Numbered from the stretch's first letter, positions 26,521 to 34,928 are shown. The stretch: 64,000 nt of DNA from Bacteroidota bacterium (GCA_023394415.1 JAEXAR010000019.1:1-64000), one strand, 5' to 3'. A program made the numbers and translations. The notes: generated by a model from the sequence alone, not told the origin.

Positions 26521-27639
26521 ATGAATTGGGAGCATATCACAGGACAGGAAAACTTAAAAAAACAGCTTAAAGACAGTATTGCCAATAACAGGGTAAGCCA
26601 CGCACAACTTTTTATAGGGAAAGAAGGTTACGGAACTTTGGCTTTGGCTTTAGCCTATGCACAAGAGATACTGAAAGGGGAGAACGAAACTGCCGCGGCA
26701 AAAGTTCAACATCTTAATCATTTGGATTTGCATTTGAGTTTTCCTGTTTACAGTGAAAAAAATAATTCCTTAAGTAAAAGATTTTATGATGACTTCCGGG
26801 ATATGATTTTAGAAAATCCCTATTCAAGTTATGATGATTGGACTACCTTTTTGGAGTCTGAAAACAAACAACTTTTTATTTCTGCTGACGAAGTAGAAGA
26901 CATTAACCAAAAATTTATCCTAAAAAGTTTTGAAGGCGGCACCAAAATCCTCATTGTTTGGTGTGCCAACAAAATGAATACTGCAGCATCCAACAAATTT
27001 TTAAAATTTCTGGAAGAACCGCCCAAGAAAACCCTCATCATTCTTATTGCCGATTCTGATCAAGATTTTCTGCAAACCATACTTTCCAGAACGCAGATTG
27101 TGGAAGTTCCAAGGCTCGATGATGAAGATGTAAAGCGTTATCTTTCAGAAAAATATGAATTAGAACAAGATAAGATTTCAGAAATTGCCTATCAATCTCA
27201 AGGCAACCTCAATACTGCTATTAAACTGGCAGAAAGCGGAGATATTTCCACGGAATTTGAAGAACTTTTTGTGCAATGGGTGCGTGAAGCTTTTCAGGTA
27301 AAAAAGAAACCTGAAATGCTGAAAAATATTATTTCTTGGGCCAGAAATATTGCCGGCTGGAACCGCGAAAAGCAGAAAAACTTTCTCGATTATTGTGCGG
27401 AAATGTTTCGTTTGGCTCTTCTGCAAAATTACGGAACCCCAAATTTGGTTTACAAAAAAATCAATGTGAGCCAATTCAATTGGGAAAAGTTTTCAGAATA
27501 TATTCACGGAGCGAATATCGAAGATATTTTGCAGGAAATTACGGATTCTGACTACCATTTGCAGCGTAACGCCAACGCTAAAATTGTGTGGACTGATATG
27601 GGAATTAAATTGTCGAGGTATATACACAGGAATGCATAG
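26521..27639 (+). CDS. holB: DNA polymerase III subunit delta'
   Basis: The delta' subunit is a non-catalytic AAA+ member of the clamp loader. The 372-residue protein opens with WEHITGQENLKKQLKDSIAN and HAQLFIGKEGYGTLALALAY, where the Walker A lysine and serine/threonine are not conserved, as expected for delta'. The central phrase KILIVWCANKMNTAASNKFL, then KFLEEPPKKTLIILIA and LSRTQIVEV, is diagnostic of the family. The zinc-finger cysteines seen in E. coli delta' are absent, normal for this phylum. It is a single gene ended by a bidirectional terminator. Confidence 0.93.
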   Translation: MNWEHITGQENLKKQLKDSIANNRVSHAQLFIGKEGYGTLALALAYAQEILKGENETAAAKVQHLNHLDLHLSFPVYSEKNNSLSKRFYDDFRDMILENPYSSYDDWTTFLESENKQLFISADEVEDINQKFILKSFEGGTKILIVWCANKMNTAASNKFLKFLEEPPKKTLIILIADSDQDFLQTILSRTQIVEVPRLDDEDVKRYLSEKYELEQDKISEIAYQSQGNLNTAIKLAESGDISTEFEELFVQWVREAFQVKKKPEMLKNIISWARNIAGWNREKQKNFLDYCAEMFRLALLQNYGTPNLVYKKINVSQFNWEKFSEYIHGANIEDILQEITDSDYHLQRNANAKIVWTDMGIKLSRYIHRNA

Positions 27640-27724
27640 AAATTTTTTTATCAACTTTTGACAAAATCTATTAGTACTGTTTTGATTGTTAAGAGGTAAT
27701 GAAGTTAATGACTATAAAACAAAA

Positions 27725-27750
27725 AAAACCGATTCGTGAGAATCGGTTTT
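27725..27750. terminator. Bidirectional terminator between holB and rplI
   Basis: AAAACCGATTC, loop GTGA, GAATCGGTTTT, with A and T runs on both sides, so it can serve both convergent transcripts. Confidence 0.88.
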
Positions 27751-27764
27751 CTTTTTTATTATGA

Positions 27765-27791
27765 GATCCTTCAACTTTGCTCAGGATGACA
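27765..27791. repeat. Short dispersed-type repeat in the rplI 3' region
   Basis: On the plus strand GATCCTTCAACTTTGC is followed by TCAGGATGACA, with ATCCT/AGGAT as an inverted pair. Sequences of this kind (cctTCxACttxGCTCAGGATGAC) are familiar as interspersed repeats across Bacteroidota. Only one copy is seen in this window. Confidence 0.45.
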
Positions 27792-27801
27792 TTTTGTGAA
27801 A

Positions 27802-28326
27802 TTAAGCTTCTTCAGCAGTTGCTTCTTCTGTTGCAGCTGGTTTAGTTTCTGCTTTAGGAGCAGGTGCAACTTCTACAGGAGCATCAGATACTACATCGAA
27901 TTCGTAGTTATATTCTACATCTCTGTGCAATCTTACAAGAGCTGAGAATTTACCTGTTCTCTTGATGTTGTTACCAGGGATTTTGATGTATTTTCTGTCA
28001 ATTTCAACACCAGCTTTTGCCAATTCTTCAGAAAGGTTAGCGTTGTTGATAGAACCGAATAATTTATCACCAGTACCTACTTTTGCAGCGATGGTAAGTG
28101 GTGTTTTCTTCAATTGTTCTACTTTAGCTTGTGCATCAGCAACTAATTTTGCTTCTTCCTCTTTTCTTGCTTCAAGTGTTGCAGCAAGCGTAGCTCTGTT
28201 TTTTGGCGTTGCCAAAACTGCATAGCCTTGTGGGATAAGGAAGTTTCTTGCATAACCCGGCTTTACGTTCACAGTGTCGAACTCAAGTCCTAAGTTTTCT
28301 ACGTCTTTTTTTAGAATAATATCCAT
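27802..28326 (-). CDS. rplI: 50S ribosomal protein L9
   Basis: L9 binds 23S rRNA and helps keep the reading frame. The 174-residue protein starts MDIILKKDVENLGLEFDTV and has the signature GYARNFLIPQGYAVLAT near 24-40, a connecting helix, and the C-terminal domain with KTPLTIAAKVGTGDKLFGSI. It is longer than the usual ~148 residues because of an Ala/Pro/Glu-rich tail (from about 148), common in flavobacteria. It is the third gene of the rpsF-rpsR-rplI unit, 157 nt after rpsR. The call is firm. Confidence 0.97.
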   Translation of the reverse strand: MDIILKKDVENLGLEFDTVNVKPGYARNFLIPQGYAVLATPKNRATLAATLEARKEEEAKLVADAQAKVEQLKKTPLTIAAKVGTGDKLFGSINNANLSEELAKAGVEIDRKYIKIPGNNIKRTGKFSALVRLHRDVEYNYEFDVVSDAPVEVAPAPKAETKPAATEEATAEEA

Positions 28327-28483
28327 TGTTGTTGTCCTTTTTTAGATTAGAGATTGAAATAGGAGATTCTAGACTCGCTTTTTCAATCACTAAAGAGTTA
28401 GATTATTAAATATTAAATCAGCAACAAGATTTAAAAATTTTGAATATCAAAAGTCTCTAATCTCTTGTCTATGGTCTTTTGTC
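28327..28483 (-). repeat. Degenerate heptamer-like repeats between rpsR and rplI
   Basis: Within the operon spacer, the minus strand carries a run of AGACAAAAGACC, ATAGACAAGAGATTAGAGAC followed further on by ATCTCCTATTTCAATCTC. The words TAGAGA/GAGATT repeat with drift in both orientations, so the spacer RNA could fold back on itself. No gene is seen. Confidence 0.4.
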
Positions 28484-28786
28484 TTATTTTAGCATATCTG
28501 CTACGTAAGGCATCAAAGCAAGGTGTCTTGCTCTTTTAATTGCTGCAGATACTTTTCTTTGATATTTTAAAGAAGTTCCTGTATATCTTCTTGGAAGGAT
28601 TTTCCCTTGCTCGTTTACGAACTGAAGGAGGAAATCAGCATCTTTATAATCTACATGCTTAATGCCGTATTTTTTGAATCTACAGTATTTCTTTTCAGAT
28701 TTAGTATTGATATCAAGCGGAGTAAGGAATTTTACTTCAGATTCGCCTCCGGCTGATGCTTGTTTTGCCATTTCGTCTATTGCCAT
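28484..28786 (-). CDS. rpsR: 30S ribosomal protein S18
   Basis: S18 pairs with S6 on the platform of the small subunit. The 100-residue protein has an N-terminal extension of about 20 residues before EVKFLTPLDINTKSEKKYCR, then the signature VNEQGKILPRRYTGTSLKYQ and KVSAAIKRARHLALMPYV. The extra N-terminal segment (AIDEMAKQASAGGESE) is normal for the phylum. It lies 26 nt downstream of rpsF. The call is firm. Confidence 0.97.
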   Translation of the reverse strand: MAIDEMAKQASAGGESEVKFLTPLDINTKSEKKYCRFKKYGIKHVDYKDADFLLQFVNEQGKILPRRYTGTSLKYQRKVSAAIKRARHLALMPYVADMLK

Positions 28787-28812
28787 TGTCTTGTACTTTT
28801 AAGGATTAAAAA

Positions 28813-29154
28813 TTAAGCTTTTGCAGTTTTGTTTTTCGCTCTTCTTGTTACAGCGTAATCTACTGCGTGTTTGTCTAGTTTTGTAGTAAGGTAACGAATT
28901 ACTCTTTCGTCACGCTTGTAAGCAGTTTCTAGATCTGCTACTACATTTCCTTCCCCTTTGAATTCGATCAAAGTGTAGAACCCATTCTTTTTCAATTGAA
29001 TAGGATAAGCCAGTTTTTTTAGTCCCCAGTTTTCTCTGGCAACGATTTCGCAATTGTGGCCTTTCAAAAGGTCCTCAAATTTTTTCACTGCTTCCTCCAC
29101 CTGTGCGTCAGATAGAACGGGAGTTAAAATGAAAACAGTTTCGTAATTGTTCAT
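28813..29154 (-). CDS. rpsF: 30S ribosomal protein S6
   Basis: S6 forms a dimer with S18 on the small subunit. The 113-residue protein opens MNNYETVFILTPVLSDAQVE and has the conserved WGLKKLAYPIQLKKNGFYTL, then RDERVIRYLTTKLDKHAV. It heads the rpsF-rpsR-rplI operon and has a good predicted promoter at 29189-29219. The glutamate tail found in E. coli S6 is absent. The call is firm. Confidence 0.97.
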   Translation of the reverse strand: MNNYETVFILTPVLSDAQVEEAVKKFEDLLKGHNCEIVARENWGLKKLAYPIQLKKNGFYTLIEFKGEGNVVADLETAYKRDERVIRYLTTKLDKHAVDYAVTRRAKNKTAKA

Positions 29155-29188
29155 AATGTTAAATAAATTAGTTAATTATTTCGAGGTG

Positions 29189-29219
29189 CAAAAGTAAAAA
29201 TATTTTATTAAATACACAA
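29189..29219 (-). promoter_or_regulatory. Predicted rpsF operon promoter
   Basis: On the minus strand TTG (29219-29217) and TACTTTTG (29196-29189) are separated by 20 nt, a full match to the TTG/TAnnTTTG pattern. The leader to the ATG is about 30 nt. Confidence 0.65.
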
Positions 29220-29231
29220 TGTTTCAATAAA

Positions 29232-30626
29232 TTAACTTGATTTATTTCCCAAATCCTGAAGCTGTACTTTGGTGCGTTTTGTTTTTTCTTCCAGTTCACC
29301 CATATAAATGAACTTTAGATTATCGTAAAGAGAATGTTTACTTACGAGGATAGATATAAGTGAAGATGCCATACCTGCAAGCATGAGATAGAAAATTAGG
29401 GAATGACGATCAGTCATTTCAAGAACCAGAATGGCTGATGTAAAAGGAGCTCTGGTAATTCCGGTAAGAAAGGCAACCATTCCTGCCAAAATCACAACAT
29501 TGGTTTCATTACTCTGAAGATCCATAATTCCGGAAAAAAAGGCTCCGAAACTGGCTCCAGCACTTAAAGCCGGTGCAAAAATTCCACCAGCACCTCCGGA
29601 AGTGAATGATAATGCTGGCCCAATCATTCTTAAAATAGGCACATACCATTGTTCTTCCTTATTATTGGTGAAAAGAACACGTTCCATTATGCCTTTACCC
29701 GAACCAATTACTTCCCAGTTTACAAAATAAGCGAGTGCTGCAATAATCCAAGCGCTGATGATTAAGAAAATGATATTTTGGGTATTGGTTTTAAGTCTTT
29801 TTTTCCATCGGTTAATTTTTAACATAATGATAGAAAGATTACTACTCAAAAGCCCACAAACTAAAGATACTGCCAAAACCGGAAATATAACGCTTACAGA
29901 AACTCCGGCTGTTTTTGGATAGCCTAAATACAAATATGAACCTGCTAACCATTGAGCAGTAAGTCCGGCAATAATAACTGCAGTAAATAAAGCTGTTTTA
30001 AAATAATTGAGGTGCACTTTTGCCAATTCTTCCACGGCAAAAACAATTCCGCCAAGAGGAGTATTGAAGGCTGCTGAAAGTCCAGCTGCTGCACCTGTCA
30101 TGATCATATTCTGAATTGAGATTTTTGGCCACCATTTTGGAAGCAACTGATTAACAAATCTGAAAATAGAACCAGCAATCTGAATCGTAGGACCTTCACG
30201 ACCAACAGCACCGCCACCCAAAACGAGAATAATACTAGAGACTATTTTGATGACGAGAATTTTATAGCTCAAAAGATATTTCAGTTTATACCGCTGGCGA
30301 GGATTGGCAAGTTCAATAGAAGCCATTACCTGTGGTATACCACTGCCTTTAGCATAAGGTGCATATTTTTTTACCAGCCACCAAGAAAGTACAAAACCAA
30401 CAGGTGCAACAATGAAAATGGCCAATGCATTCCATTTGATGATGAATTGCAAGGCATCTTCAGCCCACTGAAAAAGCTTGGCGTACATCACTGCAGCGAT
30501 ACCGGTGAGAAATGAAGCAATCCAAAAGGGTATGGCCTGAAGAAGATTATGTTTAAAGGCTTCATTCCGTATATTATCAAAAGATTTTTTGAGGCTTAAT
30601 CTTATGTAATGCCAAATTTTTTGCAT
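29232..30626 (-). CDS. ClC-family chloride channel/antiporter
   Basis: A polytopic ClC protein moving chloride, usually in exchange for protons. From the ATG at 30626 it has 464 residues; the frame extends to an ATG at 30695, but the added residues are unlike the family. The three selectivity motifs are present: GSGIPQ, GREGPTIQ with the gating glutamate, and GGAGGIFAPAL. Hydrophobic helices fill the rest. There are no C-terminal CBS domains. It is a single gene downstream of a decayed locus. Channel versus antiporter cannot be settled by eye; the family call is firm. Confidence 0.92.
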   Translation of the reverse strand: MQKIWHYIRLSLKKSFDNIRNEAFKHNLLQAIPFWIASFLTGIAAVMYAKLFQWAEDALQFIIKWNALAIFIVAPVGFVLSWWLVKKYAPYAKGSGIPQVMASIELANPRQRYKLKYLLSYKILVIKIVSSIILVLGGGAVGREGPTIQIAGSIFRFVNQLLPKWWPKISIQNMIMTGAAAGLSAAFNTPLGGIVFAVEELAKVHLNYFKTALFTAVIIAGLTAQWLAGSYLYLGYPKTAGVSVSVIFPVLAVSLVCGLLSSNLSIIMLKINRWKKRLKTNTQNIIFLIISAWIIAALAYFVNWEVIGSGKGIMERVLFTNNKEEQWYVPILRMIGPALSFTSGGAGGIFAPALSAGASFGAFFSGIMDLQSNETNVVILAGMVAFLTGITRAPFTSAILVLEMTDRHSLIFYLMLAGMASSLISILVSKHSLYDNLKFIYMGELEEKTKRTKVQLQDLGNKSS

Positions 30627-30666
30627 ATCTAAATCTAAAAAAAAAGATTTATGTTTTTTTACTTTG

Positions 30667-31005
30667 CTAATATGGAATCGGGATATACTCTCCAAATCCT
30701 AGAAATCGATTGTATACCTTCATTGCTTCATTGTAATCTTCAGCTTCAAAAGTTAATAGTTTTTCCCAATTTTTAGAATATTCTAAATGATAAGGCGTAA
30801 AATGTAGCAGGAATCTTCTTTGTCGTGAAAAATTTGATATTTAAAAGTAAGATTGTTTGTTTTCTGGAAATTTAATTTTATTTAAAATCTCAAGGGCTTC
30901 ATCTTTGCTTTCGCCTACTAATATTTGAAATTCTTCATTTGGTAGAGCATAAGCACCGCCATAAATTTCATTGAGGGATTTTTTGAACAGAAAAAAATCC
31001 TTCAA
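30667..31005 (-). pseudogene. Frameshifted small gene
   Basis: Downstream of the 68-residue gene, the same frame resumes after its stop as LKDFFLFKKSLNEIYGGAYA (possible TTG start at 31005), then ALPNEEFQILVGESKDEALE, and stops at TAA 30841-30843. A second frame then reads NLTFKYQIFHDKEDSCYILR, and the first frame returns with LHFTPYHLEYSKNWEKLLTF, then EAMKVYNRFLGFGEYIPIPY and TAG at 30667. The three pieces join smoothly into one protein of about 115 residues, so two compensating indels have probably broken one gene. No family recognised. Confidence 0.55.
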
Positions 31006-31017
31006 ACTAATCAGAAC

Positions 31018-31224
31018 TTAATCTTCAAAACGTTGATTCTTCTTGGTATTAAAGCTTGTGAGAACTGCTTTTACAATCCCTAAATCATTTTCTAATTCGC
31101 TTTTTTCGTTTTCTTGTTTGTTTGGTATATGTTCAATTTTTGTTTCATAATCTTTAATCAAAAGATGTAATGCTTCTACGATGTAATGGTACATCTTATC
31201 AGAAGGCGTAAACTGATTTTCCAT
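31018..31224 (-). CDS. Small hypothetical protein
   Basis: A 68-residue, strongly charged, probably helical protein beginning MENQFTPSDKMYHYIVEALH and ending KKNQRFED. It has no signal peptide or membrane segment. It lies only five bases downstream of the acetyltransferase gene on the same strand, so it is probably cotranscribed with it. No family recognised. The composition and tight spacing make a real gene likely. Confidence 0.6.
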   Translation of the reverse strand: MENQFTPSDKMYHYIVEALHLLIKDYETKIEHIPNKQENEKSELENDLGIVKAVLTSFNTKKNQRFED

Positions 31225-31229
31225 TTTAA

Positions 31230-31712
31230 TTATGAATTTTGATGGACGAGATGATCAATTTCAGGTTTGGTTAATCGGTAAACGGTCCATTCATTTTGAG
31301 GCTTCGCATCTAATGAGAGATAAAAATCGATGGAAGGTTTGTTCCAATCCAAAACGGCCCATTCCATTCGTCCACAGTTTTTTTCATTGGCAATTTTGGC
31401 AAGTTCAATTAATAATTTTTTACCATAACCTTTGCCACGACAGTCTGGTTCTACAAATAAATCTTCTAAGTAAAGTCCGGGTTTACCTACAAATGTTGAA
31501 AAATTGAAAAAATATAAGGCAAATCCAACCGGTTTTTCATCTTCTTCAGCAATAAGGACGTGCGCGTTTTTTTCTTCGAAAATTTGTTTTTGCAGTTCTT
31601 CTGGACTGGTAACAACATCATTTTCTAGTTTTTCGTAAACGGCGAGTTTGTAGATTAAATCAAAGATGGTTTGGGAATCTTCGGGTTTGGCTTGGCGAAT
31701 TTGGAAGGTCAT
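31230..31712 (-). CDS. GNAT-family N-acetyltransferase, diamine acetyltransferase type
   Basis: A 160-residue acetyltransferase. The order FQIRQAKPEDSQTIFDLIYK, LAVYEKLENDVVTSPEELQK, FALYFFNFSTFVGKPGLYLE, DLFVEPDCRGKGYGKKLL and WAVLDWNKPSIDFYLSLDAK follows spermidine/thialysine acetyltransferases closely, including the acetyl-CoA loop RGKGYG and the tyrosine in the final motif. The natural substrate may be a polyamine or an amino acid analogue. The upstream gene (31715-32332) ends two bases before its start, indicating an operon. Confidence 0.87.
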   Translation of the reverse strand: MTFQIRQAKPEDSQTIFDLIYKLAVYEKLENDVVTSPEELQKQIFEEKNAHVLIAEEDEKPVGFALYFFNFSTFVGKPGLYLEDLFVEPDCRGKGYGKKLLIELAKIANEKNCGRMEWAVLDWNKPSIDFYLSLDAKPQNEWTVYRLTKPEIDHLVHQNS

Positions 31713-31714
31713 AT

Positions 31715-32332
31715 TTAGAATTTGTTTTTTAAAAAATTTGCAATTTGATGAGAATAATATTGGTTAATTGGTTTTCTGTTGCCTACAATTATGATGTTTT
31801 CTGCAATTTCAAAGATATAATTTTCACTCTTAGGAATCTCCTTGAAATATGATCTTATTTTTGAATTAAAGGAAAATCTGGTCTTATCAACCTGGTCTGA
31901 AACCAAATAATATCTATTGCTAAATTCTTTGTCTTCCTGAAAATCAATTTCAGTTTTATTGAAAATTTCTGCTACTTTATCATAAATATTTTCATCTCGC
32001 AGAAAGATATTCCCATAATTATTTTTTAATGTTTTTAAGCCCCAGATTTGATTTTCATTGATGAGCGAATCGCCTCTTTTCCCGCCTATATAATTGTATT
32101 GAATATTGAGTGCAACAATTTGAAAGTGTTCGGAATCATAAGCAACATCAAAACATAAAAAAGGATTTACTACAGAAATATGATTGAAAATCGCAAATTT
32201 TTTGAAATTGAAAGTGAAATTGGGGTTGAAATTTACTTCAAAATCTTTGGACAAATTTTCGTGAATTTCTTCAAGAATTTGTTCTTCAATTTTTGAGAGT
32301 AAAAATCCTGAATATTCCCGAAAATGATACAT
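31715..32332 (-). CDS. Hypothetical protein
   Basis: From the ATG at 32332 this is a 205-residue protein (MYHFREYSGFLLSKIEEQIL); a TTG further upstream is possible but adds non-typical sequence. It has no signal peptide, and reads as a soluble alpha/beta protein with SNRYYLVSDQVDKTRFSF and a C-terminus INQYYSHQIANFLKNKF. No family recognised. It heads a three-gene unit with the acetyltransferase and the 68-residue protein. Confidence 0.65.
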   Translation of the reverse strand: MYHFREYSGFLLSKIEEQILEEIHENLSKDFEVNFNPNFTFNFKKFAIFNHISVVNPFLCFDVAYDSEHFQIVALNIQYNYIGGKRGDSLINENQIWGLKTLKNNYGNIFLRDENIYDKVAEIFNKTEIDFQEDKEFSNRYYLVSDQVDKTRFSFNSKIRSYFKEIPKSENYIFEIAENIIIVGNRKPINQYYSHQIANFLKNKF

Positions 32333-32373
32333 TGTTTTTTTTTTCAAAAATAGTAATTTTATGGACAAATCTA

Positions 32374-32472
32374 TAGCCCCGATTGAACGGCATGTTTGAG
32401 CTCTTTTTCGGGCGGCAGCGAAGCTGCCGCCCGAAAAAAGCGAGTAGTGAAAGCGGGAAAAAGCTCTTAATA
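32374..32472 (+). repeat. Dispersed structured intergenic element, copy 2
   Basis: Opens TAGCCCCGATTGAACGGCAT and contains a perfect 16-bp hairpin (TTTTTCGGGCGGCAGC at 32404-32419, loop GAA, and the exact complement to 32438), followed by GCGAGTAGTGAAAGCGGGAA. The opening CCCG can pair with the closing CGGG. Its GC-rich stem is very unlike the surrounding DNA. It lies between the hypothetical gene start and the E2 gene end. Confidence 0.75.
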
Positions 32473-32500
32473 AAAAACCTCCGAATAATCGAAGGTTATG
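32473..32500 (-). terminator. Terminator of the E2 gene
   Basis: On the minus strand AACCTTCGA, TTAT loop, TCGGAGGTT and a T run (one mismatch in the stem) directly after the E2 stop codon. Confidence 0.75.
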
Positions 32501-32509
32501 TTCTGAATT

Positions 32510-33847
32510 TTAAATTTCAGTATTCATATCCCAATTTTCCAAATAATCGTGAACATGTTTCAAGAACATTCCGCCAAGAGAACCATCTACAACACGGTGA
32601 TCGTAAGAATGTGACATAAACATCAACTGACGAATGGCAATAACGTCACCATCTGGAGTTTCTAAAACGGCAGGCTTCTTCACAATCGCTCCAATTGCCA
32701 AAATTGCAACTTGAGGCTGTGGAATAATAGGTGTTCCCATCAAGTTTCCGAAACTTCCAACGTTAGAAATGGTGTAGGTTGCACCTTGTGTATCTTCCGG
32801 TCTTAGTTTTTTGTTTCTCGCTCGGTAAGCTAAATCATTAATCGCTTTTGCTAACCCTGAAAGTGAAAGTTGGTCAGCGTTTTTAATAACAGGAACAATA
32901 AGGTTGCCATCCGGAAGTGCAGTTGCCATCCCGATATTGATGCCTTTTTTCTTGATGATTTTATCACCATCTACAGAAATATTGATCAAAGGATAATCCT
33001 GAATGGCTTTTACAACAGCTTTTACGAAAATTGGCATAAACGTTAAGCGTTCTCCTTCGCGTTTTTCGAATGCGCTTTTATGTTTAGCTCTCCACTTTAC
33101 AACATTGGTAACATCAGTTTCAATAAAAGAGGTAACGTGCGGAGAAATTCTTTTGGAATTCACCATTGCATCCGCGATAATCTTACGAACGCGATCCATT
33201 TGAATAATTTCATCACCTTCTGAAACCTTATCCGGAACCGAAGGCGTTTGAGCGTTTGAAAGAGGAAGAGATTGAGTAGAAGAAGATGTTGGTTGCTCAA
33301 TTTTAGCTACTGACTTAGCCTCACCACGATTTTCAACATATGCCAAAATATCTTCTTTTGTAATTCGACCTTCAAGTCCGCTGCCTTTGATGGATTTTAA
33401 TTCAGTTTCAGTGATGTTTTCCTGTTGTGCGATGGATTTTACCAATGGTGAAAGATATAAATCTCCGGAAAACTCTGCTGCAGGTTGATTTTGCAAAGGT
33501 TTTTCAAGTTCTTTTATGTCTTCTGCACTTGGTTGTGGCAATTCAGTTTTTACTTCTGCGAGAGATTTGGCTTCTTGTGGCTGTTCTGAAATAGCTTCAC
33601 CTTCACCTGCAACTTCTAGAATTGCGATGGCTTCACCTACTTTTGCTACTTCGTCTTTTTGTTTCAAGATTTTTACAATTTTTCCGGAAACAGGTGTCGG
33701 AACATCAGAATCTACTTTATCCGTTGCAATTTCTACAACGGAATCGTCTTCTTTTACATGATCACCTTCACTAAATAACCAACTGATGATGGTTGCTTCC
33801 ATCACACCTTCTCCCATACTGGGAAGTAATAACTTGTACTCTGCCAT
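32510..33847 (-). CDS. 2-oxoacid dehydrogenase E2 (dihydrolipoamide acyltransferase)
   Basis: The core acyltransferase of a 2-oxoacid dehydrogenase complex. The 445-residue protein has an N-terminal lipoyl domain with the lipoylated lysine in EIATDKVDSDVPTP, an Ala/Pro/Glu-rich linker, a peripheral-subunit-binding domain (LSPLVKSIAQQENITETELK, then GRITKEDILAYV, about 132-170), and the catalytic domain ending SHSYDHRVVDGSLGG, where the histidine and aspartate are catalytic. Sequence alone does not separate acetyl from branched-chain substrate; the lipoyl context DKVDSD resembles branched-chain types. lipB is about 260 bp upstream on the same strand. Confidence 0.93.
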   Translation of the reverse strand: MAEYKLLLPSMGEGVMEATIISWLFSEGDHVKEDDSVVEIATDKVDSDVPTPVSGKIVKILKQKDEVAKVGEAIAILEVAGEGEAISEQPQEAKSLAEVKTELPQPSAEDIKELEKPLQNQPAAEFSGDLYLSPLVKSIAQQENITETELKSIKGSGLEGRITKEDILAYVENRGEAKSVAKIEQPTSSSTQSLPLSNAQTPSVPDKVSEGDEIIQMDRVRKIIADAMVNSKRISPHVTSFIETDVTNVVKWRAKHKSAFEKREGERLTFMPIFVKAVVKAIQDYPLINISVDGDKIIKKKGINIGMATALPDGNLIVPVIKNADQLSLSGLAKAINDLAYRARNKKLRPEDTQGATYTISNVGSFGNLMGTPIIPQPQVAILAIGAIVKKPAVLETPDGDVIAIRQLMFMSHSYDHRVVDGSLGGMFLKHVHDYLENWDMNTEI

Positions 33848-34070
33848 TTTACTTTTTTGGAATTTTACAAATATATAAATTTTTTGATATTAAAATTAGG
33901 AATTCAATAATTCATAATTAAAGATAAAGATTTTTATTTTCTATGTAATGTCATAAAATCCTAATTAGAATATTGAAATAGTAGTAGTAAGTGTTTTAAT
34001 TTTAATAGTAATAAAAATTTGATGAAGTTTTATGGCCTTATCGCATGACAAACTCAAAATCTTTTCCAAT

Positions 34071-34102
34071 AAAAAAATTCGGAAAAATATCCGAATTTTT
34101 TG
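34071..34102 (-). terminator. Hairpin downstream of lipB
   Basis: AAAAATTCGGA, loop AAAATA, TCCGAATTTTT, with A and T runs. It lies just past the lipB stop codon and separates lipB from the E2 gene. Confidence 0.8.
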
Positions 34103-34106
34103 TTTT

Positions 34107-34829
34107 TTATATAAATTTTGCACCGAATACCTCTGCAAAGTGTTTTCTGATTTTTTCTTTTACTTCTGCCACTTCTTCAGGCGAAAATTCTCTTTCCAAT
34201 TCCCGTTTTAGAGAAGTAACCGATTTATCTTTAATGCCACACGGAATAATATATTCAAAATAACGCAAGTCAGTATTAACATTCAATGCAAAACCGTGCA
34301 TGGTTACCCATTTTGAAGTCTTTACGCCCATTGCACAAATTTTTCTGGCATATGGTTTTCCTACGTCTAGCCAAACTCCTGTTTCGCCTTCGCTTCTTTC
34401 GCCTTTCAAACCATACTCCGCAATGACACGAATGATCACTTCCTCCAAATTGCGCATGTATAAATGTATATCGCTTTTGAAATTATCCAAATCCAAAATC
34501 GGATAACCAATGATCTGTCCAAAACCGTGATAGGTAATATCACCACCGCGATTGGTTTTTACAAAAGTTGCGTTGATTTGCTTTAGTTTTTCAGAATTTG
34601 CAAGCATATTTTGTTCATCACCGGATTTTCCTAAAGTGTAAACGTGTGGATGTTCTACAAAAAGAAAATAATTGGGAGTTTCTTCATATATTCCGTCGGT
34701 TCTGTCTCGATTTTTCAGTTTCAGATCGATGATGGATTTCATCAGGTTTTCTTGATATTCAAACGCAGGAAGGTAATCCATCAAACCGAGGTTACGAAAT
34801 TCTAAAGTTTTATTTTGAGTAATTGTCAT
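34107..34829 (-). CDS. lipB: Octanoyltransferase LipB
   Basis: LipB moves octanoyl groups from acyl carrier protein to lipoyl domains, the first step of lipoate synthesis. From the ATG at 34829 (MTITQNKTLEFRNLGLMDYL) it has 240 residues; the frame opens earlier at 34874 but that part is unlike the family. Motifs are RGGDITYHGFGQIIGYPILD, the catalytic lysine region RKICAMGVKTSKWVTMHGFA, and the catalytic cysteine in YIIPCGI. Targets in this window are the E2 gene and, indirectly, E3. No lipA is nearby. The call is firm. Confidence 0.94.
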   Translation of the reverse strand: MTITQNKTLEFRNLGLMDYLPAFEYQENLMKSIIDLKLKNRDRTDGIYEETPNYFLFVEHPHVYTLGKSGDEQNMLANSEKLKQINATFVKTNRGGDITYHGFGQIIGYPILDLDNFKSDIHLYMRNLEEVIIRVIAEYGLKGERSEGETGVWLDVGKPYARKICAMGVKTSKWVTMHGFALNVNTDLRYFEYIIPCGIKDKSVTSLKRELEREFSPEEVAEVKEKIRKHFAEVFGAKFI

Positions 34830-34928
34830 TCTTGAATTTTGAACTTCAAATTTAAACAAAAAAATATTATGCAAAGAATACCTTTCGGTTTATAATTGCA
34901 AAATAATTAAAAAATGAAAAACATTTTT

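Noticed and set aside
27962..28225. Plus-strand frame inside rplI
   Set aside because: Antisense to a certain ribosomal gene; an artefact of its codon composition.
30627..30695. Longer start of the ClC channel
   Set aside because: The extra 23 residues lie over a possible promoter region and do not resemble family N-termini, though they are not excluded.
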